Source of the DNA: Adineta vaga
Taxonomy: Eukaryota; Rotifera
DNA length: 64,000 nucleotides
Assembly (NCBI GenBank): GCA_021613535.1
Contig: CP075497.1
Coordinates: 10,354,001 to 10,418,000 of the forward strand
Direction: 5' to 3'
Positions 15,101 to 25,085 of this stretch are shown piece by piece; the first letter of the stretch is position 1; every line of letters starts with the position of its first letter. The translations under genes were made by a program, and so were the position numbers. The notes beneath the pieces are model-generated. The model saw only the letters and a program-made list of their open reading frames with translations, was not told the DNA's origin and searched no databases.

Positions 15101-15444
15101 AGCACCAACAACGCGAATATCGTGTAATATGGGTGATTGTCAAAGTCCATATTTATGGCATGTAGAACCGTGGTCAAAAGTATGAATAATTGATATGATT
15201 AATTGAATTTATGTAAGAAATTATTTTAGTGTTCATCGGATTGTAATCGAGGTGAACAAACTCGACGTATCTATTGTAAAAATCGACAAACATCCTTACC
15301 GGTTAATGAATTATTTTGTATTCCTCATAAACCTGTTACACGTATCGATTGTTATGGATTTTGTAAGATATCTAAAACATCATTTAGATTTTATCAATAA
15401 CTTTCTCTTTAGCATTTGAGTATGATCAAAGTATAAAGAGGTAA
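3146..15444 (+). CDS. Secreted ADAMTS-family metalloprotease with about 18 C-terminal TSP1 repeats
   Basis: About 30 exons, roughly 1,900 residues. Order: signal peptide (exon 3146-3260, hydrophobic MVFTAIVTTLLCSLPSS); prodomain (6246-7350) ending in furin site RRAKR near 7365; reprolysin domain with zinc motif HEIAHLFGIRHD split by an intron (8016-8032 and 8095-8112) and Met-turn NIMA; disintegrin-like module (8805 onward); central TSP1 (WGDWSSWSPC, about 9500); Cys-rich region (CGVCNG near 10130); spacer (to about 10670); then about 18 TSP1 repeats to 15360. The catalytic residues are intact, so an active extracellular-matrix protease is expected. The architecture is closest to ADAMTS9/20 and GON-1, but the gene stops just after the last repeat without a GON domain. 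I end it at TAA 15442-15444 after a small last exon; reading through the last donor would instead stop near 15400. The signal-peptide exon joins exon 2 in phase across a 3-kb intron. Confidence 0.9.
3261..6245 (+). other. Long first intron of the ADAMTS gene
   Basis: A 2,985-base intron, about fifty times the usual size here, lies between the signal-peptide exon (donor gtgagc) and the prodomain exon (acceptor after a T-run at 6245). It is AT-rich with (TA)n near 3558-3570 and several TA/CA tracts, and no ORF looks coding. It could hold regulatory elements or a mobile-element remnant, but I could not recognise one. Confidence 0.55.
6847..6924. repeat. Inverted repeat inside an ADAMTS intron
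   Basis: TGTACGAAACCTT at 6847-6859 is perfectly complemented by AAGGTTTCGTACA at 6912-6924: 13-base arms and a 52-base loop within intron 6617-6998. A partial further copy (GTAC followed by AAAGGTTTC) lies near 6942-6958. The intron is also longer than usual (382 bases). Confidence 0.6.
8237..8804 (+). other. Intron between metalloprotease and disintegrin-like exons
   Basis: A 568-base AT-rich intron, unusually long for this locus. No coding sequence or recognisable element was seen. Confidence 0.5.
13706..14223 (+). other. Long intron between TSP1 repeats, with microsatellite
   Basis: A 518-base intron between two repeat exons, while the other repeat introns are about 50-70 bases. It contains a CA-rich run near 13917-13940 and TA tracts. 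Short open frames within it do not resemble coding sequence. Confidence 0.55.
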
Positions 15445-15856
15445 CATTTATATCTCAAATATCTTTTTCTATTCTTGCTACATTTCACGTACATACAACT
15501 TAGAATAAATACATGCTTCATTGTATTTCTATGTTGTCTTGTACAATTGCGCGTCTAATAATGAATCTATCTGATACTCTACTTGATTTCATAAGAAACT
15601 CAACTTCCCTCTGCCCCTTTATAACGTATATATATATATGCATATCTATATCTAAAACTCGTTCTATCGAAAACAGAACGTGTTGTGTGTGTGCCGTACT
15701 TGTTTGAATTAAGCATGCTTATATTAGATTCTTGTATTAGTTAAGAATTAATAGTGTTATTCTATTTGCTTTCTTTTGTTCAATTAATTTGAATTTGAAT
15801 TTAACTTGTTATCTAATCAAATGAATTCTTTTCTTTTTTAGGCTTTGTTAAACAAT

Positions 15857-15972
15857 ATGTCATTAAAAGCTTCTTCTTCTTCTTTTTCTTGTCCATTATT
15901 CTTTTTGCTCACAATCATTCTTGTCCATATATTGTACAGGTATGATCAGTTATTTTCGTTATTTTAATCATG
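15857..15972 (+). other. Possible short hydrophobic ORF or alternative 3' exon
   Basis: An ATG at 15857 opens a short frame with a Ser-rich start and a strongly hydrophobic core (FFLLTIILVHIL), ending within about 36 codons or, if the GT at 15940 is a donor, a few codons into the next exon. A good acceptor (polypyrimidine then AG) sits at 15841. The phase does not match the ADAMTS last exon, so it is not joined here. It could be a secreted or membrane micropeptide, or chance. Confidence 0.2.
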
Positions 15973-16320
15973 AATTTCTTCCTTTCTTCTTCACCAATAG
16001 ATGTTCGATGATGATTTGAAACCGAAAAACAAATCCCAGTTTAGATCAATCGATCTGAATGACAATATGTATGTCATTAATTCAGAAAGAATTCATTACA
16101 TATTTTCTATTATGTTTAAATAGATATCTCTTTGTTCTTTACTTATTTTTTTCTTCATACATCAATTGTATCTTCATTCAATAATTCTTATAAAAACTCC
16201 AGATCTATTTTCTAAATCATGGTGTTATGTATTTGTGTGCTTTTTCATCGTCTTCCAAGTCAGATGTTGTTCTACAATCATAGGTAAATATAACAATAAC
16301 AATAGATCTTTCTTTATCCG

Positions 16321-16345
16321 TTTTGTTTTGTTTTGTTTTGTTTTG
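16321..16345. repeat. (TTTTG)5 microsatellite
   Basis: Five exact copies of TTTTG in non-coding sequence. Confidence 0.85.
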
Positions 16346-17179
16346 TAGGTGATGATGTTTAGAGCACATATTTGTTTGATTGTTCGAAATATAAATTACT
16401 AATTATTATTATGTCTTGTCAATGAAAATACTTGTTTTCAACATATATATATATAATCCGAATTTCACGGGTGCTATGCATAATCAAGAAGCAACGAACA
16501 ATGCCGTAATACGGACACAATGCTTCTTCGTGTTTTTACTCTCTCTTTCTCTTTCTCCTCCTCTTTCTCCGTTTGTTTTATTTGGTTAATTTAGATTTTA
16601 GAATATTTTTAGTTATTTCTGTTGTTTTCTTGTTGTCGAGTTGGTTTGTTTTTTTTCTTTCTCATCTCATATATATATATATATAGATACATATAAATTA
16701 GAAGGTAGATGTATTTTCTTTTCCAATTTATATGTTAAGCACGCGAATATATTCGTTGTTACTTCTTGTTATAAAGATCTCTGTTAATCCTCATATGTGT
16801 CGTGCTGTTCTTTTCTTCTTCTTGTGCAATAGAAATGTCTCTATATGTTTTCTTTTTCTTGAAACTTTTCTTCTCTCTGTTCGTGTGCGTGTGTTTTATT
16901 ACTTTAGCATTAGAATATCTTTCAGTGCTATAGTTTGGTTTTGCTCAGCTAAATTCATTATGATATGCATTGAAAATGTTCGTCTTTAAATTAATATTTC
17001 ATTCTCTCAAATAACTGACTGTGCTTTTTAAAAGTGTCTTTCTATTATCATCATACATATTGAGTCAATTCATACTCATATTCTACGCATATGTATGTAT
17101 GTATAACAAAAGAAGAAAAAAAAATTACATAGAAACGATAAATAAATAATAACCTGGGTAGAGTACATTTATATAAAAA

Positions 17180-17757
17180 TCAATCAGTTTGTGATTTAAA
17201 TGGATTACTAAAACGTTTCTTTGAAGGAGTATTGGGCGTTGATGCTAGAGGAGAAACAGGTGGAGTCACTGCATGTTGAGTAATATAATTGAATAAAGTA
17301 CGAAATTCTTCGAGAGATAATTTTCCATCACCATTAGCATCAGCAGTTTTTAACATATCTCTTGCTTGTTTATCAGTTAAAGGTTCACCAAGATTTTTCA
17401 TTGTTTTTTTGATTTCCTTAGCTGTAATAAATCCATCAGCATTATGATCAAATGCACGAAATGTTTCGTGAAGATATGCATCTGGCGCATGTCGACCAAA
17501 TTCTTGCATTATTTGACGAAATTCATCAAATTTTATGCTATCACGATTACAAAATAAATCTCTCATTTTAGCTTCATTGATTGTCAATTGTAATTTTTGA
17601 CATGCACATCGAAGCTAAAGAAATCCAATGAGATTTAGAAGAGAAATTCAGTAATGAAAAATCATACTTCATTGGCACTGATACAACCATCTTTATTTTT
17701 ATCAAATAATTGAAATGTATCGAGTAATTGTGTTAAATTAATTGTTTGTTCAGACAT
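17180..17757 (-). CDS. Calmodulin-like EF-hand calcium-binding protein
   Basis: Two exons on the minus strand (17757-17668 and 17614-17180) join in phase 0 to 174 residues. Three canonical EF loops are visible: DKNKDGCISANE (N-terminal), DHNADGFITAKE and DANGDGKLSLEE; the second of the four hands (CNRDSIKFDEF) is degenerate. A Pro/Ser/Lys-rich tail of about 30 residues follows the last hand and is absent from calmodulin, which argues for a lineage-specific sensor. Likely a cytosolic calcium sensor with unknown targets. The start is the ATG before SEQTINLTQ, since it supplies the first hand. It is transcribed divergently from SSRP1. Confidence 0.85.
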
Positions 17758-19049
17758 ATTTAATACCCTACAGAAGAAAAGAAAGAATCTAGGAATAAAT
17801 ATTTATCTGCTCGCTTGCTTTGTCGTATTAATTTACCTAGTGCAACACGATTGACTTGTCCACCGAGACTAAATCGTTTCTTTATCGGATATGTTTATAT
17901 AAGTCTCTCTGAAAATATCATAATTGTTTAGAAGAAGAAAATGCGCAGTCTTAGATGAAATACAATCGAATCTGACTGTTGTTCTGTCTTACTTTCTTTT
18001 GTTTTCTCACTTTACCTATTTGCGTCAACGAACTGTTGTCCTCTGGTAATTCAATTTGAAAAAAGAAAAGAATTTTAACAAAACACAAAAAGAGAAAAAA
18101 AGAACAGAATAAGGAGGATTTTCTTTCTTTTTATTTATTTTATGTTAAAATAACGCTAAATAACATGAATGTCGATGCATAAACTAAGTTAGTTAAATAA
18201 AGCTCGAAGAGTATTTATCTTGCGCAAGTTTATCTATGTCAATTTAAACTGATATTAAATAGGATTGTCTTTCGTTTTTCTTTTCTTTTCTTTTTTCATT
18301 TGCTGACGTCAATGATAATGCTTTGGGAATAGAAGACGTCAGCAAATTGATGATAAAATTTTTTGTTTCGATGATAACAAATCTATGTGAGAGTATCCAG
18401 CCATAAAAATCATCAGTCCATTCGGTAAATACCAAGATATTGTAAAATCAAAATGAATCTATTTGTATTCTATAAGGGGTAAAAATAAGATTGGTTTTGC
18501 AACATATATATATATGTAATTGAAGATTGAAAACTAATATTGTTTACGAAGGATAAAACGAGAAAGTTGATGAAAATGTGTATGAATATTGATTTGGAAA
18601 TTGAAGAATATTTTCTTTATCGATAAGTGTTTATAGTTAATTTAACATGATATGAAGTTAATGTTGCTGTGAGTAACTGAAAAACAATGTTATTTTTTTG
18701 TCGTTGCCATACTTCGAATGCATCAATTATCGGATAAATTAACCAGTCAGATAATCTAATCGAAGATTTATGTATTGCTGGAAGGAAAAAATTTTCTTCT
18801 TTTTGAGGGTATTTTATCGAACATTGATTAAAATGTATGTGAAATCAGTGCCCTCTGTTGTGCTATGCTATAATTGGTGTTCTTAAGTTATTTATGATCC
18901 AATGAAATGAACGATTTACGTCAAAATATTACAAAAAAACGAAGAAAGAACGTTTGGATGGTTTAGATTCATTTCACTTCTGAACTCTCTCATCGTTAGT
19001 CGACAATATTTTGTATTGTAGATACTCTATTTTTCTTTTCTAATACAAA
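17758..19049. other. Divergent intergenic region between the calmodulin-like gene and SSRP1
   Basis: About 1.3 kb separating two divergent start codons, so it should hold both promoters. The only distinct structure is the inverted repeat at 18298-18347 with TGACGTCA-like cores. The minus-strand frame near 18244-18435 overlaps this hairpin and does not look coding. Confidence 0.5.
18298..18347. repeat. Inverted repeat with CRE-like TGACGTCA core
   Basis: ATTTGCTGACGTC at 18298-18310 and GACGTCAGCAAAT at 18335-18347 are perfect 13-base complements around a 24-base spacer. The left arm with its flank reads TGACGTCA, the consensus CREB/ATF site; the right arm has AGACGTCA. It lies between divergent genes, so a paired regulatory site or hairpin is plausible. 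Confidence 0.6.
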
Positions 19050-21417
19050 ATGGCTGCAATGGAATTCGACGAAGTTTATGAAGAAATACGTGGTGTTCTT
19101 GTAAGTTGATTTTGTCTTTTTTATCTTGTTTGATAATGAATTGCTTTTGTCTAGAATCCCGGTCGTTTGAAGTTAACATCAAATTCAATTGTATTTAAAA
19201 ATTTACGAACTGGTAAAGTAGAAACAATTACGAAAGATGAAATTGATGCAATTAAATGGATGAAACGTTCGCGTGGTTACGGTTTGAAATTCATTACAAA
19301 GAATGACACATCTTTACGTTATGATGGCTTTAAAGATACTGTATGCATTGTTTATCGTTTTTGAAAGATGGAGAAAAAAACCGTTTATTTATTCAATCTT
19401 TTGTAGGATATCGAACGTTTGAAAGAATTTATAACAGGTAATTTTGGTAAAAATATTGAAACACAAAAGATGGCAGTTAATGGTTGGAATTGGGGAAAAG
19501 TTTCATTTGGAAGTAAGGATGTTATGTTTATTGGTTGAGAAAGAATCATTGAACTTCTTTTCTATAGCTGGTAATCTCGCATTTGAAGTTGATCATAAAC
19601 AAGCATTTGAAGTTCCATTAAAGAATGTTTCCAATTCGAATAAAGGAAAAAATGAAATTACACTTCAATTTCATCAACCGGAAGATGCAAAAGTATCATT
19701 AATGGAAATTCGATTCTATGTTCCACCTAGTGATGTTGATGGTGATGCAGTTGAAGTAAATTTGACATTAAAATTCTTTTCATGAGAAAGATTTCTTTCA
19801 TTTGTAATCGATAGGATTTCCATCAAAATGTTATGAAAGGTGCAGCTGTATTGACAGCAAAAGCTGGAGATGCTATTTGCAGTTTATCAGATATCAATTG
19901 TCTTGTACCACGGTATGATTGAGTCGAAAGTTTGAGATTTCATGTCAATGTTTTTGTCTTGTAGTGGTCGACATGAATTACGATTTTATCCAGGATTTTT
20001 TGATTTACATGGAAAATCTTATGATTATAAAATTCCATATAATCAAATTACACGTGGTTTTCTTCTTCCACATAAAGATAATCGACAAATGTATTTTGTG
20101 GTATGTAGAAATTCATGGATATTCTGATATAATAATACGATGGTATCTGTTTTAGCTCAGTTTGGATCCACCAGTAAAACATGGTCAAACACGTTATCAA
20201 TATATCATTTTTGGCTTTAAAAAAGAAGAAGAAACAAAAGTTGAAATATCATTAACACCGTAAATAACTTTCTTTCCTTTTTTTTTCATTCATGGAAAAT
20301 CTTGTTATTTCTAGTGAAGCTATTCAAGAAAAATATGGTAATAATCTTCAAAAAGAAATGAAAGGTCCTTATCATGATATTGTTTCACGTTTATTTCGTG
20401 CTATTACTGAACAACGTATTACTGTACCCGGTTCATTTACAAGGTAAATATTTCATGAAATTGTTAGTTTTATTTCAATAATGTTCCTCTTTCGAATAGT
20501 AAAAGTGGTGCAAAATGTGTTAGTTGCGCTTATAAAGCATCAGCTGGTTTACTTTATCCATTGGAACGTGGTTTTATTTATATAACAAAACCACCCATAT
20601 ATATTCATCATGATGATGTAGCATCATGTGGTTTCAATCGTTCAAATACAGCGACAGGTCGTACATTTGATTTTGAAATTCAATTAAAAAGTGGTGGATC
20701 ACAAGTATTTAGTAATATTGAAAAGTATGATAGAATATCGGTTTAATGATAAAGATATTTATGAAGAATTATTTTCTGTTTAGAGAAGAAGCTAAACCAA
20801 TGTCAGACTTTCTCAGTTCAAAAGATCTTCGTATTCATGCTGCTAGTAATTGGGTAAGAAAGAATAATATTGATTTGATCGCGAATAGAAAATATTTTTA
20901 TGATAATTTTTTTTCTTCCTAGGACAAAAAGGTCAACTATTCTGTGGATAAGGATCGTGATATCTACTTAGAACATGTGCAAAATGAAGGTCAAGAACGT
21001 GAAGATGATGATGTAAGTTTTAATAAATTCTATCAAAGATAATAATCGATTACGTTGAAAAATTTTCTAGGACGAAAGTGATGACGAAGAAGAAGATGAA
21101 GATTTTCAAGGTATAAAGCATAGTTTTATTCTATGGATTATTTAATATTGAATGTAATTTTAGGTGGTGAAGAAGATGATGATGCACTTGAATATGATAG
21201 TAATGCTTCAATTAATTCAACTGAAGATGAAGATGAAGATGGAAATAAAAGTCCATCATCACCGAAGAAACGCAAGAAAATAGCATCATCATCATCAACT
21301 AGTAAAAAGGAAAAATCGGATGAATCATCGAAAAAGAAATCGAAACCGAAACCGAAAGAATCACCAAAAAAGAAAGCACCAAAGAGTAAAGAAGAAGTTG
21401 AAGATGATTCAGATTAA
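19050..21417 (+). CDS. SSRP1: FACT complex subunit SSRP1 (Pob3-like form)
   Basis: About twelve exons give roughly 560 residues. With SPT16 this subunit forms FACT, the nuclear histone chaperone that moves H2A-H2B during transcription and replication. The N-terminal structure-recognition region is clear (NPGRLKLTSNSIVFKN, then the GLKFITKND region), followed by the middle tandem-PH region (GRHELRFYPGFFDLHGKSYD; YPLERGFIYITKPP). An acidic stretch follows (about residues 460-500, Asp/Glu-rich), then a Ser/Lys-rich basic tail ending EEVEDDSD. No HMG box is present, although animal SSRP1 normally has one after the acidic segment; family members are near 700 residues. The start ATG at 19050 gives the expected MEFDEVYEEIRGVL. 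AATAAA follows at 21488. Confidence 0.95.
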
Positions 21418-22420
21418 TACAATCAATGTTGTGTTTGAATGTACATATTCATAGTACAAACATATACTTATTTTTTTTTCTTGTCTCAATAAAACAAAAA
21501 ATTTATCCTATCAGAGTAATATCTATCTAAATATTATCGATTTTGAATTAATTTGGACATTCACTTCGACAATGTAATTGTCATAACCTTTTGTTATTTG
21601 TTTTCATACTATTGAATTTTCATTAGTAATCATTTGTAATTTGTGATGAATGCATGACTTTGATAGAAATTATCGAAGAATTAACGTGACAAACTCGAAC
21701 ATGAAAAAAAAGAAGAGAAATTATTTTCCCCAAATAGAACATCAAGGTTATAATTTATTCATGTAAATACTTAACATTCAAATTAACTTAGTATTCTATC
21801 TAATTAGTGATGTTTTGAAACCAAGAATATTCACCATTCAAATTTCATGAACATTTGGTTCGGTTAAAATCCGATATGATCCAGATGATCAAGCTATTTT
21901 TCGTCATACAGAGGAAAAGGTCTGTGTATTGATTCATATCGAACAAAACCGATGTTTTTATAAATTAGTTTCTAATCTAACCAATCTTCGAGGAAATTAC
22001 TTTTCCAGATTAACTTAATAACAATCCCAAATATATCTACATTGTTAACCTACATTTTTTAATTGTTGCAAATAGACACCGAGATAGTATGTGTGTAAAA
22101 TATAATTAGTTTCTTGTTCCTCTCTCAATGAGATATAAATATACCTGAAGATTAGTATCGTGACTTAACTTAGTTCATTCCAAAGACCTCTTTCTCTTTT
22201 CGTGATCTAGAATAACGTGAAAGAAAGCATGTAAGATGTTTTTTGCATTAACTTCTCTTTCAATTATTCATTAATCTTTCCAACAGATAGAACAAATATC
22301 GATAGATGTAGAACAATGAATTGTTAATATCTCCATTTCTATTTATTTTTAGATTATATATATATAGACAGAGAGGAAGAGGGACTTCTTTCCACATTTA
22401 TTTAGCTGAAATTCTAAACA
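21418..22420. other. Intergenic region
   Basis: About 1 kb between two same-strand genes. It contains the SSRP1 polyadenylation signal (AATAAA 21488-21493) and, near 22260-22290, a pyrimidine-rich stretch ending in CAG. No gene was recognised. Confidence 0.5.
21488..21493 (+). terminator. Polyadenylation signal AATAAA (SSRP1)
   Basis: AATAAA about 70 bases after the SSRP1 stop codon. Confidence 0.5.
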
Positions 22421-23137
22421 ATGGTAAGAAAGGAGAACAATTCATGTTATTATTAAATTTTTATTACTCTTTAGGCTGATCATTTGAATGAATTTTGGAG
22501 TGAGAAAATGAAACGTCTTTTCTATCTTTATGGTAAAATTCGAAATAAACTTTAAAATTTACGTCGATTTATCTTGTATATTGAAGATATTGATCGAGAT
22601 GGTTCGATAACTCCAGCTGATTTTGAAATTCTTGCCGATAAACTTTCAACACTTGTTGGTCAAGGTGATGAAAAACGTCGAGAAGAATATGCTACAGCTC
22701 GAAAAGCTCTTTGTCAAGAAATCATGCGTGCTGATGCAAATCAAGATGGAAAAGTTACATTAGGTAAATCATTTTGTTATACAAAAGACACATTTGTTGT
22801 CTTATGTTCTATAGAAGAATGGTTGGATTTTCATCGACGTCTTGCCATTGAATTACGTAAACCAGGTGCGAATCCTGAGTTATTACCACAATTAACCCAA
22901 CGAATCAATACAACATTTAATATGCTTGATCTCAATCATGATGGTCATATTGCACGTGATGAATGGGTTAAAACTTGTGAATTTTTTGGTGTTGAAAAAG
23001 ACGCAGCTAATAAATCTTTTACACAAATAGCACAAGGTGATAATCTTGAAGAGAATGTCGCGAAGAAAATGTTTTTCGATTATATTAAAACTGATGATCC
23101 TAATCATATATCCAATTGTTGTTTATGTTTTCTTTGA
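22421..23137 (+). CDS. Sarcoplasmic calcium-binding-protein-like EF-hand protein
   Basis: Four exons (22421-22423, 22475-22532, 22587-22763, 22815-23137) give 186 residues. The first exon is just the start codon, followed at once by gtaaga. Three EF loops are intact: DIDRDGSITPAD, DANQDGKVTLEE (spanning an intron) and DLNHDGHIARDE; the fourth is degenerate and the chain ends NCCLCFL. The length and the FWSEKMKRLFYLYD opening fit the invertebrate sarcoplasmic calcium-binding protein/calexcitin family, cytosolic calcium buffers or sensors. The Cys-rich end is unusual and could be an acylation site (inference). AATAAA lies at 23208-23213. Confidence 0.85.
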
Positions 23138-23459
23138 ATATATATATATATAGAATTTCGAAAATGAATGTTGTGCGTGTTTATTTATTTATTTAATCAG
23201 AAAATATAATAAATCTAGTTTTAATCGAATATATTCTAATGGAGGTAGCAGATGTGCTAAAGCGATCTTTTTCTCATGACCTATCAATGTTCCTGAGTAT
23301 TTGTTATTGAAAAATAATAAGTATTTATATGAATAATAATATCATCATCCAAGAAAACATTTTGCTCTATTCATAGACGACCTTTATTCTTAATGAAATA
23401 ATTATTTATTCAATCATTATTCCAAATGTACAAGAAGAAAAACTTTTCTTTTGTTTACA
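23138..23459. other. Short intergenic region between convergent genes
   Basis: 322 AT-rich bases between two stop codons, with a TA run right after the first stop and AATAAA at 23208-23213. Nothing else was seen. Confidence 0.5.
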
Positions 23460-24754
23460 TTAAAACCAATTCTTTCGTTTGAAAAATAATAACATTGTAA
23501 GTGCTAATGCCACCATACCTGAAAGCACTACATAGTATCCATATTCCCAATGAATTTCTGGCATATTATCAAAATTCATTCCATAAACTCCAGCTATAAA
23601 TGTCAATGGAATAAATATTGTTGATATGATTGTCAACGTTTTAACAACTTCATTCATTGCATTGGAATTAATCATCATATAGAAATCAATAAATGATGAA
23701 AGCGTTTCACGATATGTATCAATTGTATCATTCACTTGAACAACGTGATCAGAAAGATCTTTCAAATAGATAATAGTACTTTCTTGAATAATTTGTGTTT
23801 CCTCTTCTTTTTGCAATCGATTTATAATCTCCTTTAATGGAGATATTAAACGACGATAATCCAACATATGACGTTTAAGATCATAGATTGTTTCTAAAGT
23901 ATCACGTGATAATTTATTCATTAACTGGTGATCAATTTCTTCAATTTTAATATTGACAATATCGAGTACATCCATATATTGATCAACGATTTTATCGATT
24001 AATGAATAAAAAAGGTAATCAATTTTCGATTTTCGAATTCGACCAAGATTTTTACGAATTTTATCTATGAAAATGCAAAATAAATCGTTCGAAGAAAAGA
24101 AACGATTCGATCTAATTTACTTTTGATTTGATCAAATGTATCTTTAGGTTTTTCTTGAAATGTAATCAAAACATTTTCTTTTAGATAAAAACTGATTTGT
24201 TCAATACATGTTTGTTGAGTAATACGATCTGGATAGATTAATTTCAAAACTAAAAATAATGCATCGTCAAATATATCTAACTTTGTTCGTTGCTCATGAG
24301 TTTCAATATCTAATATCACCAATGGATGAATCTTAAACCGTCGACTAATACTTGTTAGTAATGTTGTATCATGAACCTGTAAGTTTCATTGAAATATTTC
24401 GATTGCAGAAGAAAACTTTTCACTTACACCAATCGCATCAATCCATAAACATTCATTTGATTTTATTGCTGGCATATCTTCAATAGATGGATATTGTCTT
24501 TCTTCAAATGTATCTTTATTATAGATAAATACAGTTGGCGTAATATGTGTAATAGTTTGCATTTCTTGTGCTGATTGATGAGATATCGATCCACGGGAAA
24601 CGGAGAGTGAACGATGAGCAATGGAACAAGTTCGATCTCGTATTTTATCTTCATTGACTAGGAAATCTTCGGAATAAACTTCGAAATCTGTTGGAGATAA
24701 AGAGCGAATTCCTTTCAACACAACAGCTTTCGTTTTCGATAAAGTGGATGACAT
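23460..24754 (-). CDS. CorA-type magnesium/divalent-cation transporter, copy 1
   Basis: Three exons (24754-24428, 24376-24121, 24064-23460) give 395 residues. The family forms pentameric channels for Mg2+ (or Co2+/Ni2+). Seen: a variable N-terminal tail, the cytosolic alpha/beta domain (HPLVILDIETHEQRTKLD), a long stalk helix (LETIYDLKRHMLDYRR; KEIINRLQKEEETQIIQES), then TM1 with the signature YGMNF, the short MPEIHW loop, TM2, and a basic end FFKRKNWF. The GMN motif and MPE loop are essential in CorA. This loop and the basic end match the bacterial CorA type rather than mitochondrial MRS2. The paralogue at 25086-26373 has identical lengths for exons 2 and 3. Confidence 0.93.
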
Positions 24755-25085
24755 GATACACGTTGTTTGTCCTTCTTTTTTAAATAACAGAATATTTCAA
24801 CAACATTGTTAAATAATAGGTTACAGAATAGAAACAAAGAAAAACAAAAGGCAGAAGAAAATATTAGCTATTATTTGTATTCATACAGGTATGAAGATAG
24901 TTGATAAGATATTAACTCATATCCTTTAAGTTTATGAAATACTATTCTGTCATGCACATTGTGTAAGTTAATCGTCACTTACAGTCATATATTACATTCA
25001 TGCCAAATTAGATATCAAAAATAAAATCTCTTTATTCATGCATCGTTTTTTTTTTTGTATACAATGAAGAAAAAAAGAATTTCAT
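24755..25085. other. Spacer between the tandem CorA genes
   Basis: 331 AT-rich bases between the upstream copy's stop and this copy's start codon. No gene or distinct motif was seen; presumably 3' untranslated sequence and a promoter. Confidence 0.45.

Larger units (their letters stand above)
15445..17179. other. Intergenic region between convergent genes
   Basis: About 1.7 kb between the ADAMTS stop and the stop of the calmodulin-like gene. It has a possible micropeptide at 15857, five exact copies of TTTTG at 16321-16345 and (TA)n near 16670-16685. The rest is T-rich with no convincing gene and probably includes 3' untranslated sequence. Confidence 0.5.

Noticed and set aside
18244-18435. 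A 63-codon minus-strand frame
   Set aside because: It spans the 18298-18347 hairpin and shows no domain or splice context.
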